From Stenotrophomonas maltophilia (lineage in GTDB: Bacteria > Pseudomonadota > Gammaproteobacteria > Xanthomonadales > Xanthomonadaceae): a stretch of DNA of 64,000 bases. This document shows positions 18,549 through 28,595 of this stretch, piece after piece. The notes beneath the pieces were generated by a model. That model made no database searches, was not told the origin of the DNA, and was given only the letters and a program-made list of their open reading frames with translations. Numbering within the stretch: the stretch's first letter is position 1; every line of letters starts with the position of its first letter. The translations under genes were made by a program, and so were the position numbers. The stretch is from assembly GCF_002138415.1 (NCBI RefSeq), contig NZ_CP015612.1, positions 1 through 64,000 on the forward strand, written 5' to 3'.

Positions 18549-21500
18549 ATGAAGCTCACCGCATTGCCTGTCCGGTCCTTTGCTGCCGCATTTTCGTTGA
18601 CTTCATTTCTGCTGCTTCCGGCGATTTCCATAGCCGATGATTCAGAAGAAGAGGATAAGCCGCCTCCGACCAATCTTGAGCGTGTAAATGTGGTGCTTCA
18701 GCAAGGTGGCGGAGGCGACTTTGGAGGGCTGTCCGCCCTCAGTTGGAGCAGGGATGTCATCAGTATCCACCCTGTATCCATCGGCGGTGACAAAGCTCAG
18801 GAGACCGAGAAACGGGACCCCTGCGGTGATGCTGGCAATCCCGGCCCGCAAAGCAGCGGCAATCCGGTGGTTCTCTTCACCGGAAACAAGATCGAGATCG
18901 AGAACGACTTCGCAGTGGGCGGAGAGATGGGGCTGCGACTGCAGCGGACGTACAACCATCATTGGAGCGCCACGGGCCTGTTCGGCGATCATTGGCTGAG
19001 CAACTTCGACTATTCACTGGTCCTGTCCAATACGGGTGAGGTCATCTGGTTGCAGCGCCCAGATGGCAGGCGCCTCAAACTCGTAAAGGATCCCGCGTCA
19101 GGTCGCTGGCACGACAATCGACAACAGCCACTGGCAACGGTCGCACGCGAGGCGGACGGCAGCTTCACGTTCTACAACGAAGAACGCGGTGTCGAGCGTT
19201 ACAACTCACAAGGCTTCATCACCGAGCGCAGGAACGAACAGGGCGTAGCGTGGTACTTCATCTATAGCAACAACTACCTGCAGAAGGTGACACATTCTTC
19301 TGGTCGCAACGTCCAGTTTCGTTGGAACAATGGTCAGTTGACCCAGGTCATTGACCCAGCCGGCACCGCCTACACCTACACCTACACCGCCAATGTGTTC
19401 GCGGGGCAGCGCGCCAGATTGGCGAGCGCAACGCTTCCCGGCACGCCCTCCACCACGATCAGCTATCACTACGAGGACAGCAGATACCCGGGTGGGCTCA
19501 CCGGAAAGTCCTTCAACGGCGTCCGCTATTCCACCTTTGCCTACGATGACCAGCGCCGGGCCATCCTCAGCGAGCATGCAGGTGGCATCGAGCGCTATCG
19601 ATTCAACTACAGCGTGCAAGCGAGCGAGCAGGTCGTTCCAGCCCCCGCACCTGTAAAACCAGGCATGGAAATCGGAAATCCGGAAACGGGTTGGTGTGAG
19701 TACGATGGCAGGCACGGCTATGTCTGCTATGAGCCGCATATCCCGCAGGTCGGCCGCCTGGCCGGCAACAGCAACCGAACCATGGCCACATCGTCGCTGG
19801 CAGGCAAGCCACGCGCCATAAAGATCAGCGTTACCGAGACCAACCCTCTCGGGCGCCGAACTACGTACGTCTATGAAGATGGCAAGCTGAAATCGGTCTC
19901 AGGAGAGCAATCATCGCATTGCGCCGCGGGCTACAAAGAGCTTACGTACGACAGCAATGGCCTTCCCGATATCCTGTCAGATTTCCAAGGCACGCTTACC
20001 GACCATGACCATGATGCCCAGGGGCGGCTGGTAAGAAGAGTCGAAGCCGCTGGCACCCCGATTTCCAGAACTATCGAGACGCAGTGGAATCCACAGCATC
20101 GCGTCACACGGGAAACCCTGCTGGGGAGCTGGCAGGCAGACTATACCTATGATCCCCGGGGCAATATCGCATCGACATCCATGCGAAATCTGAGCCAGCT
20201 TGGCTCACCCGGTCAGGTACTGACGACCAATATCCACTACACCTATCACAGCAACGGGCTCAAGGCATCGATCAAGGTCGATGGCCCACTGGCGAGTGAT
20301 GACATCACGCGACGATTCAACGAGCAGGGGGATCTGGTCTCGGTCACCAATGGACTGGGGCATGTCACGACATACAGTGCATACAACGCACTTGGGCTCC
20401 CTGGCAGGATCGAAGATCCCAATGGCGCCGTGGTTGAATTCACCTACGATGCGCGTGGACGCTTGTTGACCCAACGGCGCAGGATTGGATCCGGCTGGGC
20501 AACGCAATCGAGGACCTATGACGGTGCAGGCAACATCGCCACCGAAACCAGTGCTGAGGGCGTAACGACCGTATACGCGTACGATGCGGGTATGCGCGTG
20601 ACCCGGACCGTGCGTCCAGCGGGTGGTGGCATCTATGCGTGGACAAGTTTCAACTATGACGCCGCGTCGAATCTGACGCGGTCGGAAGTTCGGCAACGCG
20701 ATCTTCCGGCAGATACAGCTGTCGTCGGTGACTTCGACGTCGTACACGCCGGGCTGTGGAACTGGAACATCGTGGGATGGGCTTGCACGACGGGAACTGC
20801 AAGTCCAATTGAAGTCCGCGCATTTGCCGATCCAGGGCAGCAGCTGGCAACTGCCACCGCGAACCTGCCCAGCGAAGCCGCTGTCGGGCAAGCTTGCCGG
20901 TCTGGAGGTGCCGCGCACAGGTTCACTATTCCCATCACCTTGCAGCAGCGCCAGCAACTGGGCGGAAGGCCTGTCAGCGTTTATGGGATCTCGCCCCTGG
21001 GCAGTTCGGCGGACACCCGTCTTTCTGGATCCGGAGCAAAAACGATCCCGCCGGCGAACATCCACGGCGACATTGCAGGGATCACCCACGACGAAAACTG
21101 GAACTTTTTCGTTGAGGGTTGGGCCTGCTCCATCGGCGTTGACGGCTCCATCGATGTACATGTCTATGCTGGTGGCCCCGCCGGCGGCGGCGGAAGCTTC
21201 GTTGCTGCAGGCCATGCTGGACTGGCAACGGACTCGGCCGTGGCCAATGCCTGCCAAGCCCGGGGCAGCGCGTATCGATTCCGTGTTCCACTGGATGACA
21301 ATGCCCGGCGAGCCTTTGGTGGCCGACCCATCCATGTGCACGGTATCTCACCCTTCGGTGGGGCCAATCTCACGATTGGTAACTCGGGCAGCTTCGCGAT
21401 GCCAACCTATACCAAGAGCGCTGTCATGGGGTGGGGATTGGAGCGGGACACCATCCTCCACGGCGAATCAACCACACTCAAGGCCTGGCTGAAAAACACA

Positions 21501-21824
21501 GGCAACGTCACGTGGGGAACGGACAACTATCTGGCCTGGACCACGGGCGGCCCCTTCAACCAGGCGATGCACCTTCCGCGTCCAATTCGCCCGGGTGAGG
21601 AGGTGGAACTGAGTACGATCGTGGCTCCTCTGAACCACAACAACTTCACGATTACCATCAGCTACGTGGCGGCAATGGCAAGCAACGGCGTTGCGTGGGG
21701 GCCTCAAGGGCACACGGTACTGAGAGTTCTTCATCAGGAGCCGCCAGGATGCGATTTTGGTCAGGACTGCGAACCGGTCATCAGTTCGCTGAGGAATGCT
21801 GAACTCAAGGATGGGGGGAGCTGA
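18549..21824 (+). CDS. RHS/YD-repeat protein, N-terminal half of a split RHS system
   Basis: The 1091-residue protein has a signal peptide (hydrophobic 9-29) and an acidic stretch, so it is exported. From about residue 105 it has an RHS/YD-repeat shell with repeats such as [32 protein letters not shown] and [10 protein letters not shown]. At about 727-835 and 839-948 there are two tandem copies of a ~110-residue module (W-x-x-x-G-W-A-C ... G-G-R-P-(V/I)-x-V-(Y/H)-G-I-S-P-x-G). Residues about 954-1070 look like an Ig-type fold ([16 protein letters not shown]). No toxin tip is present. Its TGA overlaps the next gene's ATG (TGATG), so the two are translationally coupled. It resembles secreted wall-associated RHS proteins, not the T6SS PAAR type. 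Confidence 0.8.
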   Translation: MKLTALPVRSFAAAFSLTSFLLLPAISIADDSEEEDKPPPTNLERVNVVLQQGGGGDFGGLSALSWSRDVISIHPVSIGGDKAQETEKRDPCGDAGNPGPQSSGNPVVLFTGNKIEIENDFAVGGEMGLRLQRTYNHHWSATGLFGDHWLSNFDYSLVLSNTGEVIWLQRPDGRRLKLVKDPASGRWHDNRQQPLATVAREADGSFTFYNEERGVERYNSQGFITERRNEQGVAWYFIYSNNYLQKVTHSSGRNVQFRWNNGQLTQVIDPAGTAYTYTYTANVFAGQRARLASATLPGTPSTTISYHYEDSRYPGGLTGKSFNGVRYSTFAYDDQRRAILSEHAGGIERYRFNYSVQASEQVVPAPAPVKPGMEIGNPETGWCEYDGRHGYVCYEPHIPQVGRLAGNSNRTMATSSLAGKPRAIKISVTETNPLGRRTTYVYEDGKLKSVSGEQSSHCAAGYKELTYDSNGLPDILSDFQGTLTDHDHDAQGRLVRRVEAAGTPISRTIETQWNPQHRVTRETLLGSWQADYTYDPRGNIASTSMRNLSQLGSPGQVLTTNIHYTYHSNGLKASIKVDGPLASDDITRRFNEQGDLVSVTNGLGHVTTYSAYNALGLPGRIEDPNGAVVEFTYDARGRLLTQRRRIGSGWATQSRTYDGAGNIATETSAEGVTTVYAYDAGMRVTRTVRPAGGGIYAWTSFNYDAASNLTRSEVRQRDLPADTAVVGDFDVVHAGLWNWNIVGWACTTGTASPIEVRAFADPGQQLATATANLPSEAAVGQACRSGGAAHRFTIPITLQQRQQLGGRPVSVYGISPLGSSADTRLSGSGAKTIPPANIHGDIAGITHDENWNFFVEGWACSIGVDGSIDVHVYAGGPAGGGGSFVAAGHAGLATDSAVANACQARGSAYRFRVPLDDNARRAFGGRPIHVHGISPFGGANLTIGNSGSFAMPTYTKSAVMGWGLERDTILHGESTTLKAWLKNTGNVTWGTDNYLAWTTGGPFNQAMHLPRPIRPGEEVELSTIVAPLNHNNFTITISYVAAMASNGVAWGPQGHTVLRVLHQEPPGCDFGQDCEPVISSLRNAELKDGGS

Positions 21825-24025
21825 TGGTCGCGCTTACGCTTGCACTGATGGGTCTCAATTCCGTCGCTCTGGTGGTTGAATACGACTATGACGAACTGGG
21901 CCGTCGAATCGCAGAACGTGGTAGCCAAGGCCAGAACGTCCGTTATGAGTACGACCTGGAAGGCCGATTGCTGAAAGTAACCGACTCGCAGAACCGTGTT
22001 ACCCGCATGGAGTACGACCCACTGGGCAGGATGACCCGGAAGGTCGATGCAGCCAATGGAGTTACCCAGATCGCCTACGACGCACTGGATCAGGTGGTCA
22101 GCGTCAAAGATCCACGCAACCTTCAGACTTCCTATCAATATGATGGCCTGGGACAACTCTGGAGCCAAAGCAGCCCGGATACCGGCTTGACCGACCACCA
22201 GTACGATGCCTCTGGCCTGCGCATTGCAACCGTGCGCAATGATGGCAGCAGCGTTGGCTATGGCTACGACGGTGCAGGACGCCTCGTGAAAGTGACATCG
22301 GAGGGACGGCAACACACGTTCACCTATGACAGCTGCACCAACGGAAAAGGCCAGCTCTGCAGTGCCAGTGCACCGGATGCTGAAAGCAGTTTCACCTATA
22401 CCCGCGAGGGACAAGCCGCAAGCCGCAAGGATCGAATTGCGCTTGGTGGAACCATTACCGAGCAAACCACATCCTATGGCTACGACGGATTGGGCCGAAT
22501 GTCGACGTTGGCCTATCCGGACGGTACAACGGCCCGCTACACCTACACGTCCCTGGGGCAACCCAAATCGTTACAGCTGACCTCAGGAACGACGACCCGC
22601 TCGGTCATTGACGACACCACCTACGGAGTCCTGGGTGCGAGGCAGAACATGACCTATGGCAACCGCCTTACACGCAGCTATGCCTTGGATGGCAGTGGCC
22701 GCTTGCAGGCCATGGCGGTCAGAAGGCAGGACACCAGCCTGATCCTCCGTACGAACTACAGCTACAGCGCTGACAATGAAATCACCCGCATCGGGGACGA
22801 TGTGGATGCCAACCTGACACAGGTGATCGGCTACGATGCGATGAGCCGATTGGCTCAGCTCCAACGGTTTGGTGCCGTCCATACGCTGCGTTACGACGCC
22901 GGCGGCAACTACGATCGCTATCAGACCGGCAGTCAGGTCACCAGCTACAACATTGATTCTCAGAGCAATCGAATCCTGGGCTATACCAGCCCGGATGGAA
23001 CCCGCAGCTACCAGTATGACGGTCTAGGCAACCGCATCAGCGAGAAAGTGGGAGCGGCCACATCGACGTGGACGTACGGGGCGTTCAACCGCATGGAGCA
23101 AAGCGTTGTCGGAGGCCTGACGACGCAGTACCTGCTCAACGCCCTTGGCCAACGGGTTGGCAAGCGAAACAGCCAGCAAACCAGTCGCTACTTCTACCAG
23201 GGGCAGAACCAGTTGCTTGCCGAGCTGACGGGAACCACGTGGACAAACTACTTGTGGTTCGGCGGGGAAATGGTGGGGATTGCCCGTAACGGCCAGATCC
23301 AGCATGTGCACACCGATCATATCGGCCGACCGGAGATCGCGACCAACGCGGCCCAGCAGACGGTCTGGAAAGCGTACAACTATGCGTATGGTCGCAGCGT
23401 GTTGCAGGATGACATTGGAGGGCTGAACATCGGATTCCCCGGCCAATACTACGATGCGGAAAGCGGGCTCTGGTATAACGGGTTCCGCGACTATGATGCG
23501 ACGATTGGGAGGTATGTGCAGAGTGATCCGATTGGGTTGAAGGGAGGGCCTAACACATATGCCTATGTGGGGGGGAATCCGATTAGCCGAACCGATTCGC
23601 TTGGACTCTGCGACGACCCTTGCCCAAGTATCAATCCTGGAGAAATGGGAACAATGGGTGAGGTGAAGACGGCGCTCGGACAGCCCGGGTGGAAGACGAT
23701 CAGTGCCTATAGGTCAGCGCAAGCTTCGCTTACCGAAGCACAGGGGAGATTTGCGAGATCAGAGTTGTGGAATGGCTCTGGTGACGCCTGGAGGCACTTC
23801 CGTTGGAACTTCTCAATGACTCAGTCCATAGGGATTAAGTCAGCGACCGAATTTGCCAATGCCCACGAGGTCAGCAGTCCAAATTCTGCGGCTGAGCATG
23901 CGATGGATCTCTTCAACAATGCGATGGGTAGAGCATTCGCTACTGATCCCCGTTACTCAAATCTATCGCCTAGCCAAGCCGCGGACTTGGCTCTTCTTCT
24001 CAACTGCCTTCAAACTTCCAAGTGA
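21824..24025 (+). CDS. RHS core protein with variable C-terminal tip
   Basis: The 733-residue protein starts at the ATG overlapping the upstream stop. Residues 2-18 are hydrophobic and may be a signal. YD repeats begin at once ([14 protein letters not shown]) and run to the RHS-associated core [21 protein letters not shown]...[11 protein letters not shown], ending at DSLGL (591-595), where toxin tips normally begin. The 138-residue tip (596-733) carries GDAWRH (653-658), AHE (680-682) and MDLFNN (694-699). This pattern resembles a DUF6973-like domain known from polymorphic toxin tips, by memory only. The tip DNA is visibly less GC-rich than the core, a usual sign of tip exchange. A lipoprotein gene follows 9 bp downstream as candidate immunity gene. 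Confidence 0.82.
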   Translation: MVALTLALMGLNSVALVVEYDYDELGRRIAERGSQGQNVRYEYDLEGRLLKVTDSQNRVTRMEYDPLGRMTRKVDAANGVTQIAYDALDQVVSVKDPRNLQTSYQYDGLGQLWSQSSPDTGLTDHQYDASGLRIATVRNDGSSVGYGYDGAGRLVKVTSEGRQHTFTYDSCTNGKGQLCSASAPDAESSFTYTREGQAASRKDRIALGGTITEQTTSYGYDGLGRMSTLAYPDGTTARYTYTSLGQPKSLQLTSGTTTRSVIDDTTYGVLGARQNMTYGNRLTRSYALDGSGRLQAMAVRRQDTSLILRTNYSYSADNEITRIGDDVDANLTQVIGYDAMSRLAQLQRFGAVHTLRYDAGGNYDRYQTGSQVTSYNIDSQSNRILGYTSPDGTRSYQYDGLGNRISEKVGAATSTWTYGAFNRMEQSVVGGLTTQYLLNALGQRVGKRNSQQTSRYFYQGQNQLLAELTGTTWTNYLWFGGEMVGIARNGQIQHVHTDHIGRPEIATNAAQQTVWKAYNYAYGRSVLQDDIGGLNIGFPGQYYDAESGLWYNGFRDYDATIGRYVQSDPIGLKGGPNTYAYVGGNPISRTDSLGLCDDPCPSINPGEMGTMGEVKTALGQPGWKTISAYRSAQASLTEAQGRFARSELWNGSGDAWRHFRWNFSMTQSIGIKSATEFANAHEVSSPNSAAEHAMDLFNNAMGRAFATDPRYSNLSPSQAADLALLLNCLQTSK

Positions 24026-24034
24026 TGAGGATCA

Positions 24035-24370
24035 ATGCGAACTAAACTTGTCATGGTAGCCACTGTGATTCTGTTTCTGTCTTCATGCGACTTGTTGCGC
24101 GGTAACAAGCTTGAAATAACCAATAAAACCGGACATGAGCTGAAAGATGTTCAGATATCTTTCGCTGATGCTAGTGCGCAACGGCGATCCCTTGCTCCTG
24201 GTGAGACGTTTTCATTTCGACCTTCACCAAGGAGTGATGGAGGAATCAGCGTCTCTTACTTGGAAAATGGGAAGAGGATTGAGCATAAACTTGGATATGC
24301 CGCTACACCCATTTCAACGAGGTGCGAATTTCAAATTACAAGCACCGATATTCTGGGTGACTGCCGTTAA
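24035..24370 (+). CDS. Small lipoprotein, candidate immunity protein for the RHS tip
   Basis: The 111-residue protein begins with a lipoprotein signal ending LFLSSC, so it is predicted to be periplasmic and lipid-anchored. The rest is a short beta-rich domain (KLEITNKTGHELKDVQISF, RRSLAPGETFSFRPS) resembling small DUF-type beta-sandwich proteins. It starts 9 bp after the RHS stop and is low in GC like the tip. Immunity genes usually sit exactly here, and a lipoprotein would protect against a toxin acting in the periplasm. The role is inferred from position. Confidence 0.6.
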   Translation: MRTKLVMVATVILFLSSCDLLRGNKLEITNKTGHELKDVQISFADASAQRRSLAPGETFSFRPSPRSDGGISVSYLENGKRIEHKLGYAATPISTRCEFQITSTDILGDCR

Positions 24371-24650
24371 GGATGGGCTGAACAAGCGACGTTGAGTGCT
24401 AGATTTCCGGCGCCGGAGTGATCCGGAGCCGCCAGAAGCAGAGAATCGCTTTTTTTCATCGCTCTGAAGGTGCCGCGCTGACTACTCAAGGCGAATCTAT
24501 CCCTATGCCGGTAGTAACTGCCTATGCACCATCCATAGACTGGACAGCGCAAACAATGTCAGCACCTATGCCGTATTCTTGACCAAACGGATGCGGAACA
24601 GATCCGCCTACCGGTTCAAGTCGATATATCTGAACCCGTGAACAGATGAC

Positions 24651-24833
24651 ATGAAGATCATCTATGGGCTGGGCATCGCGTTCATGTGGATGCTCCCATT
24701 GAACGTCCTGCTGCTGACGACCGGTAAGCTGATATCTGGCGAGGCGCTTGGAGAGGAAGTGCTTGTTGGCCTGGGTATCGCAGTGTTGGGTGCAGTAGCG
24801 GGCGGGATTCTCTATCGTCGCCGTCCTCGGTAG
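24651..24833 (+). CDS. Possible small two-helix membrane protein
   Basis: The 60-residue frame from ATG 24651 has two hydrophobic segments (about 3-24 and 36-54) and a basic RRRPR end. No good ribosome-binding site is seen. It lies in RHS wreckage and could be a remnant immunity protein or a chance frame. Confidence 0.3.
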   Translation: MKIIYGLGIAFMWMLPLNVLLLTTGKLISGEALGEEVLVGLGIAVLGAVAGGILYRRRPR

Positions 24834-25056
24834 CGTCGAGCTTGCTCGACTCTGCTGCAGGAAGCTTCGGTAGGTGGCACGGAAAGCCGGAAACTGCCCA
24901 TGCGCGCGAAACATCGGTATTCGGTGGTAGTGCAGAGCGCAGAGAGAAACCTGAGGCCGGTAGTGCGTGCAAGAAGATCATGATTCAGCAGATGGCGGGA
25001 TAGAGAGTGTAGGCGGCCAGTCGTCGAGCACTGGTCCATGCATTGCACACGGGGGA

Positions 25057-25233
25057 ATGATGAAGATTCTACTTTGGGTACCTATTGTTGTATTTGCACT
25101 GCTGTCATTGGGAGCAATCGCTTTCGTCACCTATCAAGGGCTAATGGAGCTCCCTTCGAAGAAGAGGAAATCATTGCCGCTGGGATCGGATTGGTCTGCG
25201 GCTGGACCGCCTAGGTCATGCACAAGACCTTGA
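25057..25233 (+). CDS. Possible small single-pass membrane protein
   Basis: The 58-residue frame begins MMKILLWVPIVVFALL and has one hydrophobic segment followed by a basic KKRKS stretch. A GGGGGAA sequence directly precedes the start, which favours translation. The C-terminal half looks random, suggesting a truncated gene in the RHS debris. Confidence 0.35.
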   Translation: MMKILLWVPIVVFALLSLGAIAFVTYQGLMELPSKKRKSLPLGSDWSAAGPPRSCTRP

Positions 25234-25322
25234 TCAGACCATGGAGAAAGCAGTGACCCTGGTTTTGAGCCCGTGGTTTGGGGGCGAGCCCTGTCGGCAC
25301 CGATTGGAACGAGGACGTCAGT

Positions 25323-25451
25323 TTCGGTCACACCGACCATCTTAGTTGGCCTGACCATGCAACCAACAAAGTGCAGCAGGTGGTGTGGAGGGCGTACATC
25401 TACGCTTACGGGCGAAGTGTCCTGAAGGACGATGCGGACAGATCGTTCTGA
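25323..25451 (+). pseudogene. RHS core remnant
   Basis: Read in frame from 25323, the sequence gives FGHTDHLSWPDHATN, then [19 protein letters not shown] and a stop. This lines up with [13 protein letters not shown] and [18 protein letters not shown] in the intact RHS gene at about 23310-23420. The start and the rest of the core are missing, so it is an orphan fragment from an earlier RHS gene or tip exchange. Confidence 0.75.
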
Positions 25452-25580
25452 ACAACCAATCCCTTGCTGAACTTGATCAAAGGCTGATGATCACGGCCTA
25501 TGACGTCATCGTTCATGTAGTTCCTCACCCGAATCGTGAGTTGCGTGGAGCGTTCGGGAAAGGCCATCAGAGACTAGTCA

Positions 25581-26243
25581 ATGAGGAAAATATTCGTACC
25601 AGAAGAGCACGCATCTCCGGGGAGTGCGGCTGCGCCAACCAGGCTGTTGATCGCGCTTTTCCTCGGACTGACCTGCAGTGCGTGCGCATCGCTTTCTGGA
25701 AGCCAGAGATCAAGCAGTATCTATGTCTCGAATGCCGACTCCGTCATGGCTGGCTGCGATAGGTCTGACTATAGGGAAGTTGCACTTGCGTGCCACCGGA
25801 TTGTTGATGGCAACAATGTAGTTGTGGGATTGCGCGAGTACACAGCGACCAAGGTTGAGAATGAAAGATACAGGAAGCTGACATTGATCCTTCCCCCGAA
25901 TCTGGCGGAGGGCGATGTCTTCAGTTTGTCGGAGGGTGATACCAGAGCGTTCTACAGCACCGGCCTTAGCCTGAGACCCGGCAGCACTGGATGCTACGGA
26001 AAGGCAGTTTCAGGTAGCGTCGAGATCCTCAGGAAATCCAATGATCTGATGCAGCTTCGCATCAACGCGCGCTTTGATCTCGACAGCCCCGCGGGCTGGC
26101 AGGACCACTGCAAGATGCGCGAGTTCAGCTATGAATTGAATGCCATCCGGAGGCCGCTGGGTCAGCTGGGTGCATGGGAAGGCGTGCCAGCACCTGGGGA
26201 TTCTCTTATCAGCGAGGGCAGCCCGGGTAGTGGTCCGCCTTAG
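25581..26243 (+). CDS. Lipoprotein of unknown function, RHS-linked
   Basis: The 220-residue protein has a hydrophobic stretch with a lipobox-like LTCSAC near residue 29-34, preceded by an unusually long polar N-terminus, so the real start may be downstream. The mature part is not repetitive and shows no motif I know; it contains GCYGKAVSGSVEIL and MQLRINARFDLD. It follows an RHS remnant as the first lipoprotein follows the intact RHS gene. It may be an immunity protein left from a lost tip. Confidence 0.55.
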   Translation: MRKIFVPEEHASPGSAAAPTRLLIALFLGLTCSACASLSGSQRSSSIYVSNADSVMAGCDRSDYREVALACHRIVDGNNVVVGLREYTATKVENERYRKLTLILPPNLAEGDVFSLSEGDTRAFYSTGLSLRPGSTGCYGKAVSGSVEILRKSNDLMQLRINARFDLDSPAGWQDHCKMREFSYELNAIRRPLGQLGAWEGVPAPGDSLISEGSPGSGPP

Positions 26244-26339
26244 GAGATAGCACCACTGTTCGCACCACAGCACAGGATCTCGGGGGGCCAGCTCCATGAT
26301 CCGGACAAGGTGCTTGGAACCTCGAGTGACCAGTTTGTA

Positions 26340-27050
26340 TCACCCTCCCCCAAACAACTTCTGTGCACTCTGGAACAGGATCCAACTCGTCGCGATGAAC
26401 TTGTCCCCACCCTGCGGTCGATTGCCACGATGGGTGTGGGTGAACGCCGTCGGGGCGATCAACAGACTGCCGGTACGCGGTGCGATCTTCCGCCCCTGGA
26501 ACAGGAACTCGGTCTCGCCTTCGTCGAAGTCGTCGTTGAGATACAGCGTCCACAGCACGTGCCGATGCAGGGTCTCGGCCTGCGCATCCTTCGGGTACAA
26601 CTCGCAGTGCCAGTACGGGTAGCCACCCTCGCCTGCCGCATACCACTGCAGGTTGATCGCGCCAGGGCGCAGGCAGGTGCGGGCCAGATCGGCCAGCTGC
26701 TGCTGCGGCATGTCGGGGAAGTCCTCGGCAGACAGGCGTCGCGGTTGGCCGTTGCTGTCCTGGATCTGCAACATCAGCGGCGCGATCAACGCCTGTGGAT
26801 AACGGCGTAGATAAGTCAGCAGGCCATTGAATACCGCGATCTGCAGCTGCTGATCGACATCCTGCCAGCCGTCCAGGCCACTGATGCGCAGATCCTTGCT
26901 GTGCTTGAGTTCCGGGAACACGCCACTGCCTACGGCACCGGGCTGCAGGCCACGCGTGGCGCGCAGGCGTTCAACGATGGCCGCGCAGACCTCGCTGGGG
27001 ACGGCGTTGTGGATGACTTCGATGAAATCGACCGGGCCCTGCTGGTGCAT
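26340..27050 (-). CDS. 2-oxoglutarate/Fe(II) oxygenase, prolyl-hydroxylase-like
   Basis: The 236-residue protein starts at 27050 (MHQQGPVDFIEVIHNAV). The C-terminal half reads as a double-stranded beta-helix of the prolyl 4-hydroxylase type: YWHCELYPKD in the metal-binding region, WTLYLNDDFDEGETEF in the core, and THTHRGNRP with the distal histidine and 2OG-binding basic residue. It probably hydroxylates an unknown substrate. It lies on the strand opposite to the RHS island, 108 bp upstream of fbp in reading order reversed; the two may share no promoter. Confidence 0.82.
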   Translation of the reverse strand: MHQQGPVDFIEVIHNAVPSEVCAAIVERLRATRGLQPGAVGSGVFPELKHSKDLRISGLDGWQDVDQQLQIAVFNGLLTYLRRYPQALIAPLMLQIQDSNGQPRRLSAEDFPDMPQQQLADLARTCLRPGAINLQWYAAGEGGYPYWHCELYPKDAQAETLHRHVLWTLYLNDDFDEGETEFLFQGRKIAPRTGSLLIAPTAFTHTHRGNRPQGGDKFIATSWILFQSAQKLFGGG

Positions 27051-27157
27051 GCGTGCATTCCTTAGGCGGCAACGGCTTGATGGTGCCGTTTGCCGCCCTC
27101 GGTGTCACCCCACGGTCATGTCATCGATCTGCCATGACGGCCGTCAGGCAATGCCAA

Positions 27158-28174
27158 TCAGCCCTGCGCGTCGTCGTGCGCGTGGTGATAGCGCACGGCT
27201 TCAGCCACTTCCTCGCGCGAACCCAGGAACACCGGCACGCGCTGGTGCAGCTGGTCGGGCTGGATGTCGAGGATGCGCTCGCGGCCGGTCCAGGCGGCGC
27301 CGCCGGCCTGTTCCACCAGCAGGCCCATCGGGTTGGCTTCGTACATCAGGCGCAGCTTGCCGGCCTTGGACGGGTCCTTCTTGTCCCACGGGTAGATGAA
27401 GATGCCGCCGCGGGTCAGGATGCGATGCACGTCGGCCACCATGCTGGCGATCCAGCGCATGTTGAAGTTCTTGCCGCGCGCGCCTTCCTTGCCCGCCAGC
27501 AGATCGCCGACGTAGGCCTGCATCGGCGCTTCCCAGTGACGCTGGTTGGACATGTTGATGGCGAACTCCTGGGTGGCCGCCGGAATCTGCATGTTCTCGG
27601 TGGTCAGCACGAACTCGCCCTTCTCGCGGTCGAGGGTGAAGGCGTGGGCACCGTGGCCGACGGTCAGCACCAGCTGGGTGCTGGGCCCGTAGATGCAGTA
27701 GCCGGCGGCGATCTGCTTGCTGCCCGGCTGCAGGAAGGCGTCATCGCCCGGCAGTTCGACGTTGGTCGGGCAGCGCAGCACGGAGAAGATGGTGCCGACG
27801 GAGACGTTGACGTCGATGTTGGAGCTGCCATCGAGGGGATCGAACAGCAGCAGGAAATCGCCGCGCGGGTAGATGTCCGGCACCGGCTGGCTGTGGTCCA
27901 TTTCCTCCGAGGCACAGGCGGCGAGGTGGCCGCCCCAGGCGTTGGCTTCGAGCAGGATCTCGTTGCTGATGACGTCCAGCTTCTTCTGCGCTTCACCCTG
28001 CACGTTGCCGGTTCCGGCGTCGCCGAGCACGCCACCGAGGGCGCCCTTGCTGACGGCGATGGAGATGCTGGTGCAGGCGCGGGCGACGACCGCGATCAGC
28101 TGGCGCAGGTCGGCGTTGATGCGGCCGGCGTGCTGTTCCTGGATCAGGAAGCGGGTCAACGAAGTACGGGACAT
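27158..28174 (-). CDS. fbp: Fructose-1,6-bisphosphatase class 1
   Basis: Fbp hydrolyses fructose 1,6-bisphosphate to fructose 6-phosphate, the committed gluconeogenic step. The 338-residue protein starts at the ATG at 28174 ([17 protein letters not shown]). Metal- and substrate-binding motifs are present: [27 protein letters not shown], and [23 protein letters not shown]. Length and motifs are standard for class 1 enzymes. A longer in-frame reading through the upstream hairpin region is not credible. Confidence 0.96.
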   Translation of the reverse strand: MSRTSLTRFLIQEQHAGRINADLRQLIAVVARACTSISIAVSKGALGGVLGDAGTGNVQGEAQKKLDVISNEILLEANAWGGHLAACASEEMDHSQPVPDIYPRGDFLLLFDPLDGSSNIDVNVSVGTIFSVLRCPTNVELPGDDAFLQPGSKQIAAGYCIYGPSTQLVLTVGHGAHAFTLDREKGEFVLTTENMQIPAATQEFAINMSNQRHWEAPMQAYVGDLLAGKEGARGKNFNMRWIASMVADVHRILTRGGIFIYPWDKKDPSKAGKLRLMYEANPMGLLVEQAGGAAWTGRERILDIQPDQLHQRVPVFLGSREEVAEAVRYHHAHDDAQG

Positions 28175-28301
28175 GAGCGGGCAGGTCTCGGCAGCGGGAA
28201 AACGCCTATTGTCGCCCGTATGGTGGGGCCGTGCGTGAGCGCGGGAAGGCGTAATCGTTTCCAGATGCGTTGCACTCGTGGCGCCTTCCTTCATGGAGGC
28301 A

Positions 28302-28487
28302 CAGGGCGAGGTACACCGTGGCCAGGACACGCCGTAAACCCCCCTCCGGGGTCCGGCCCAGCCGCTGGCGGCAGGCCGTTCGGGCGCTTGCGAAGCAGTG
28401 CTTCGCAGGCAAAGCGCCCTCACCCATGGGGGCTCGGTCGGCACATCCATGCGCCTCACGGTCCTGTCCACGGTGTACCTCGCCCTG
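28302..28487. repeat. Long-armed hairpin element, insertion-bearing copy
   Basis: Arms of 27 bp (28302-28328 and 28461-28487) are complementary with one mismatch. The 132-nt loop starts ACACGCCGTAAACC and ends with CTCGGTCGGCACATCCATG, matching the core of the 52-nt-loop copies at 57949 and 58207, with about 80 bases inserted. The insert has its own stem, GGGCGCTT (28382-28389)/AAGCGCCC (28412-28419) and GCGAAGCA/TGCTTCGC. It fills the fbp-tyrB gap. Confidence 0.75.
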
Positions 28488-28541
28488 CGCTTCAGGGTTC
28501 GCCGCGAGCGCGGTGGGGATGGCAAAGGCAAGAGCAAGAGC

Positions 28542-28575
28542 AAAAAACAAAGGCGCCTTTCGGCGCCTTTGTTTT
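28542..28575 (-). terminator. Terminator of the aromatic aminotransferase gene
   Basis: Stem AAAACAAAGGCGCC (28544-28557) pairs with GGCGCCTTTGTTTT (28562-28575) around TTTC. On the minus strand it is followed by a T-run, placing it just after the stop of the gene at 28596. Confidence 0.88.
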
Positions 28576-28595
28576 CAAGCCACTTGAGCGTTGCT

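Larger units (their letters stand above)
24371..25580. other. RHS wreckage and low-GC spacer
   Basis: No full-length gene is evident in these 1.2 kb. A clear RHS core remnant is present at 25323-25451, and a weaker one may lie at about 24481-24575 (reads DYSRRIYPYAG and SANNVSTYAV, similar to the end of an RHS core). Two short frames with membrane segments are listed separately at low confidence. The base composition is lower than in the flanking housekeeping genes. The picture is of displaced RHS tips decaying downstream of the active gene. Confidence 0.6.

Noticed and set aside
28175-28543. N-terminal extension of Fbp through the hairpin region
   Set aside because: The extra ~120 residues are translated repeat DNA; ATG at 28174 gives the standard protein.
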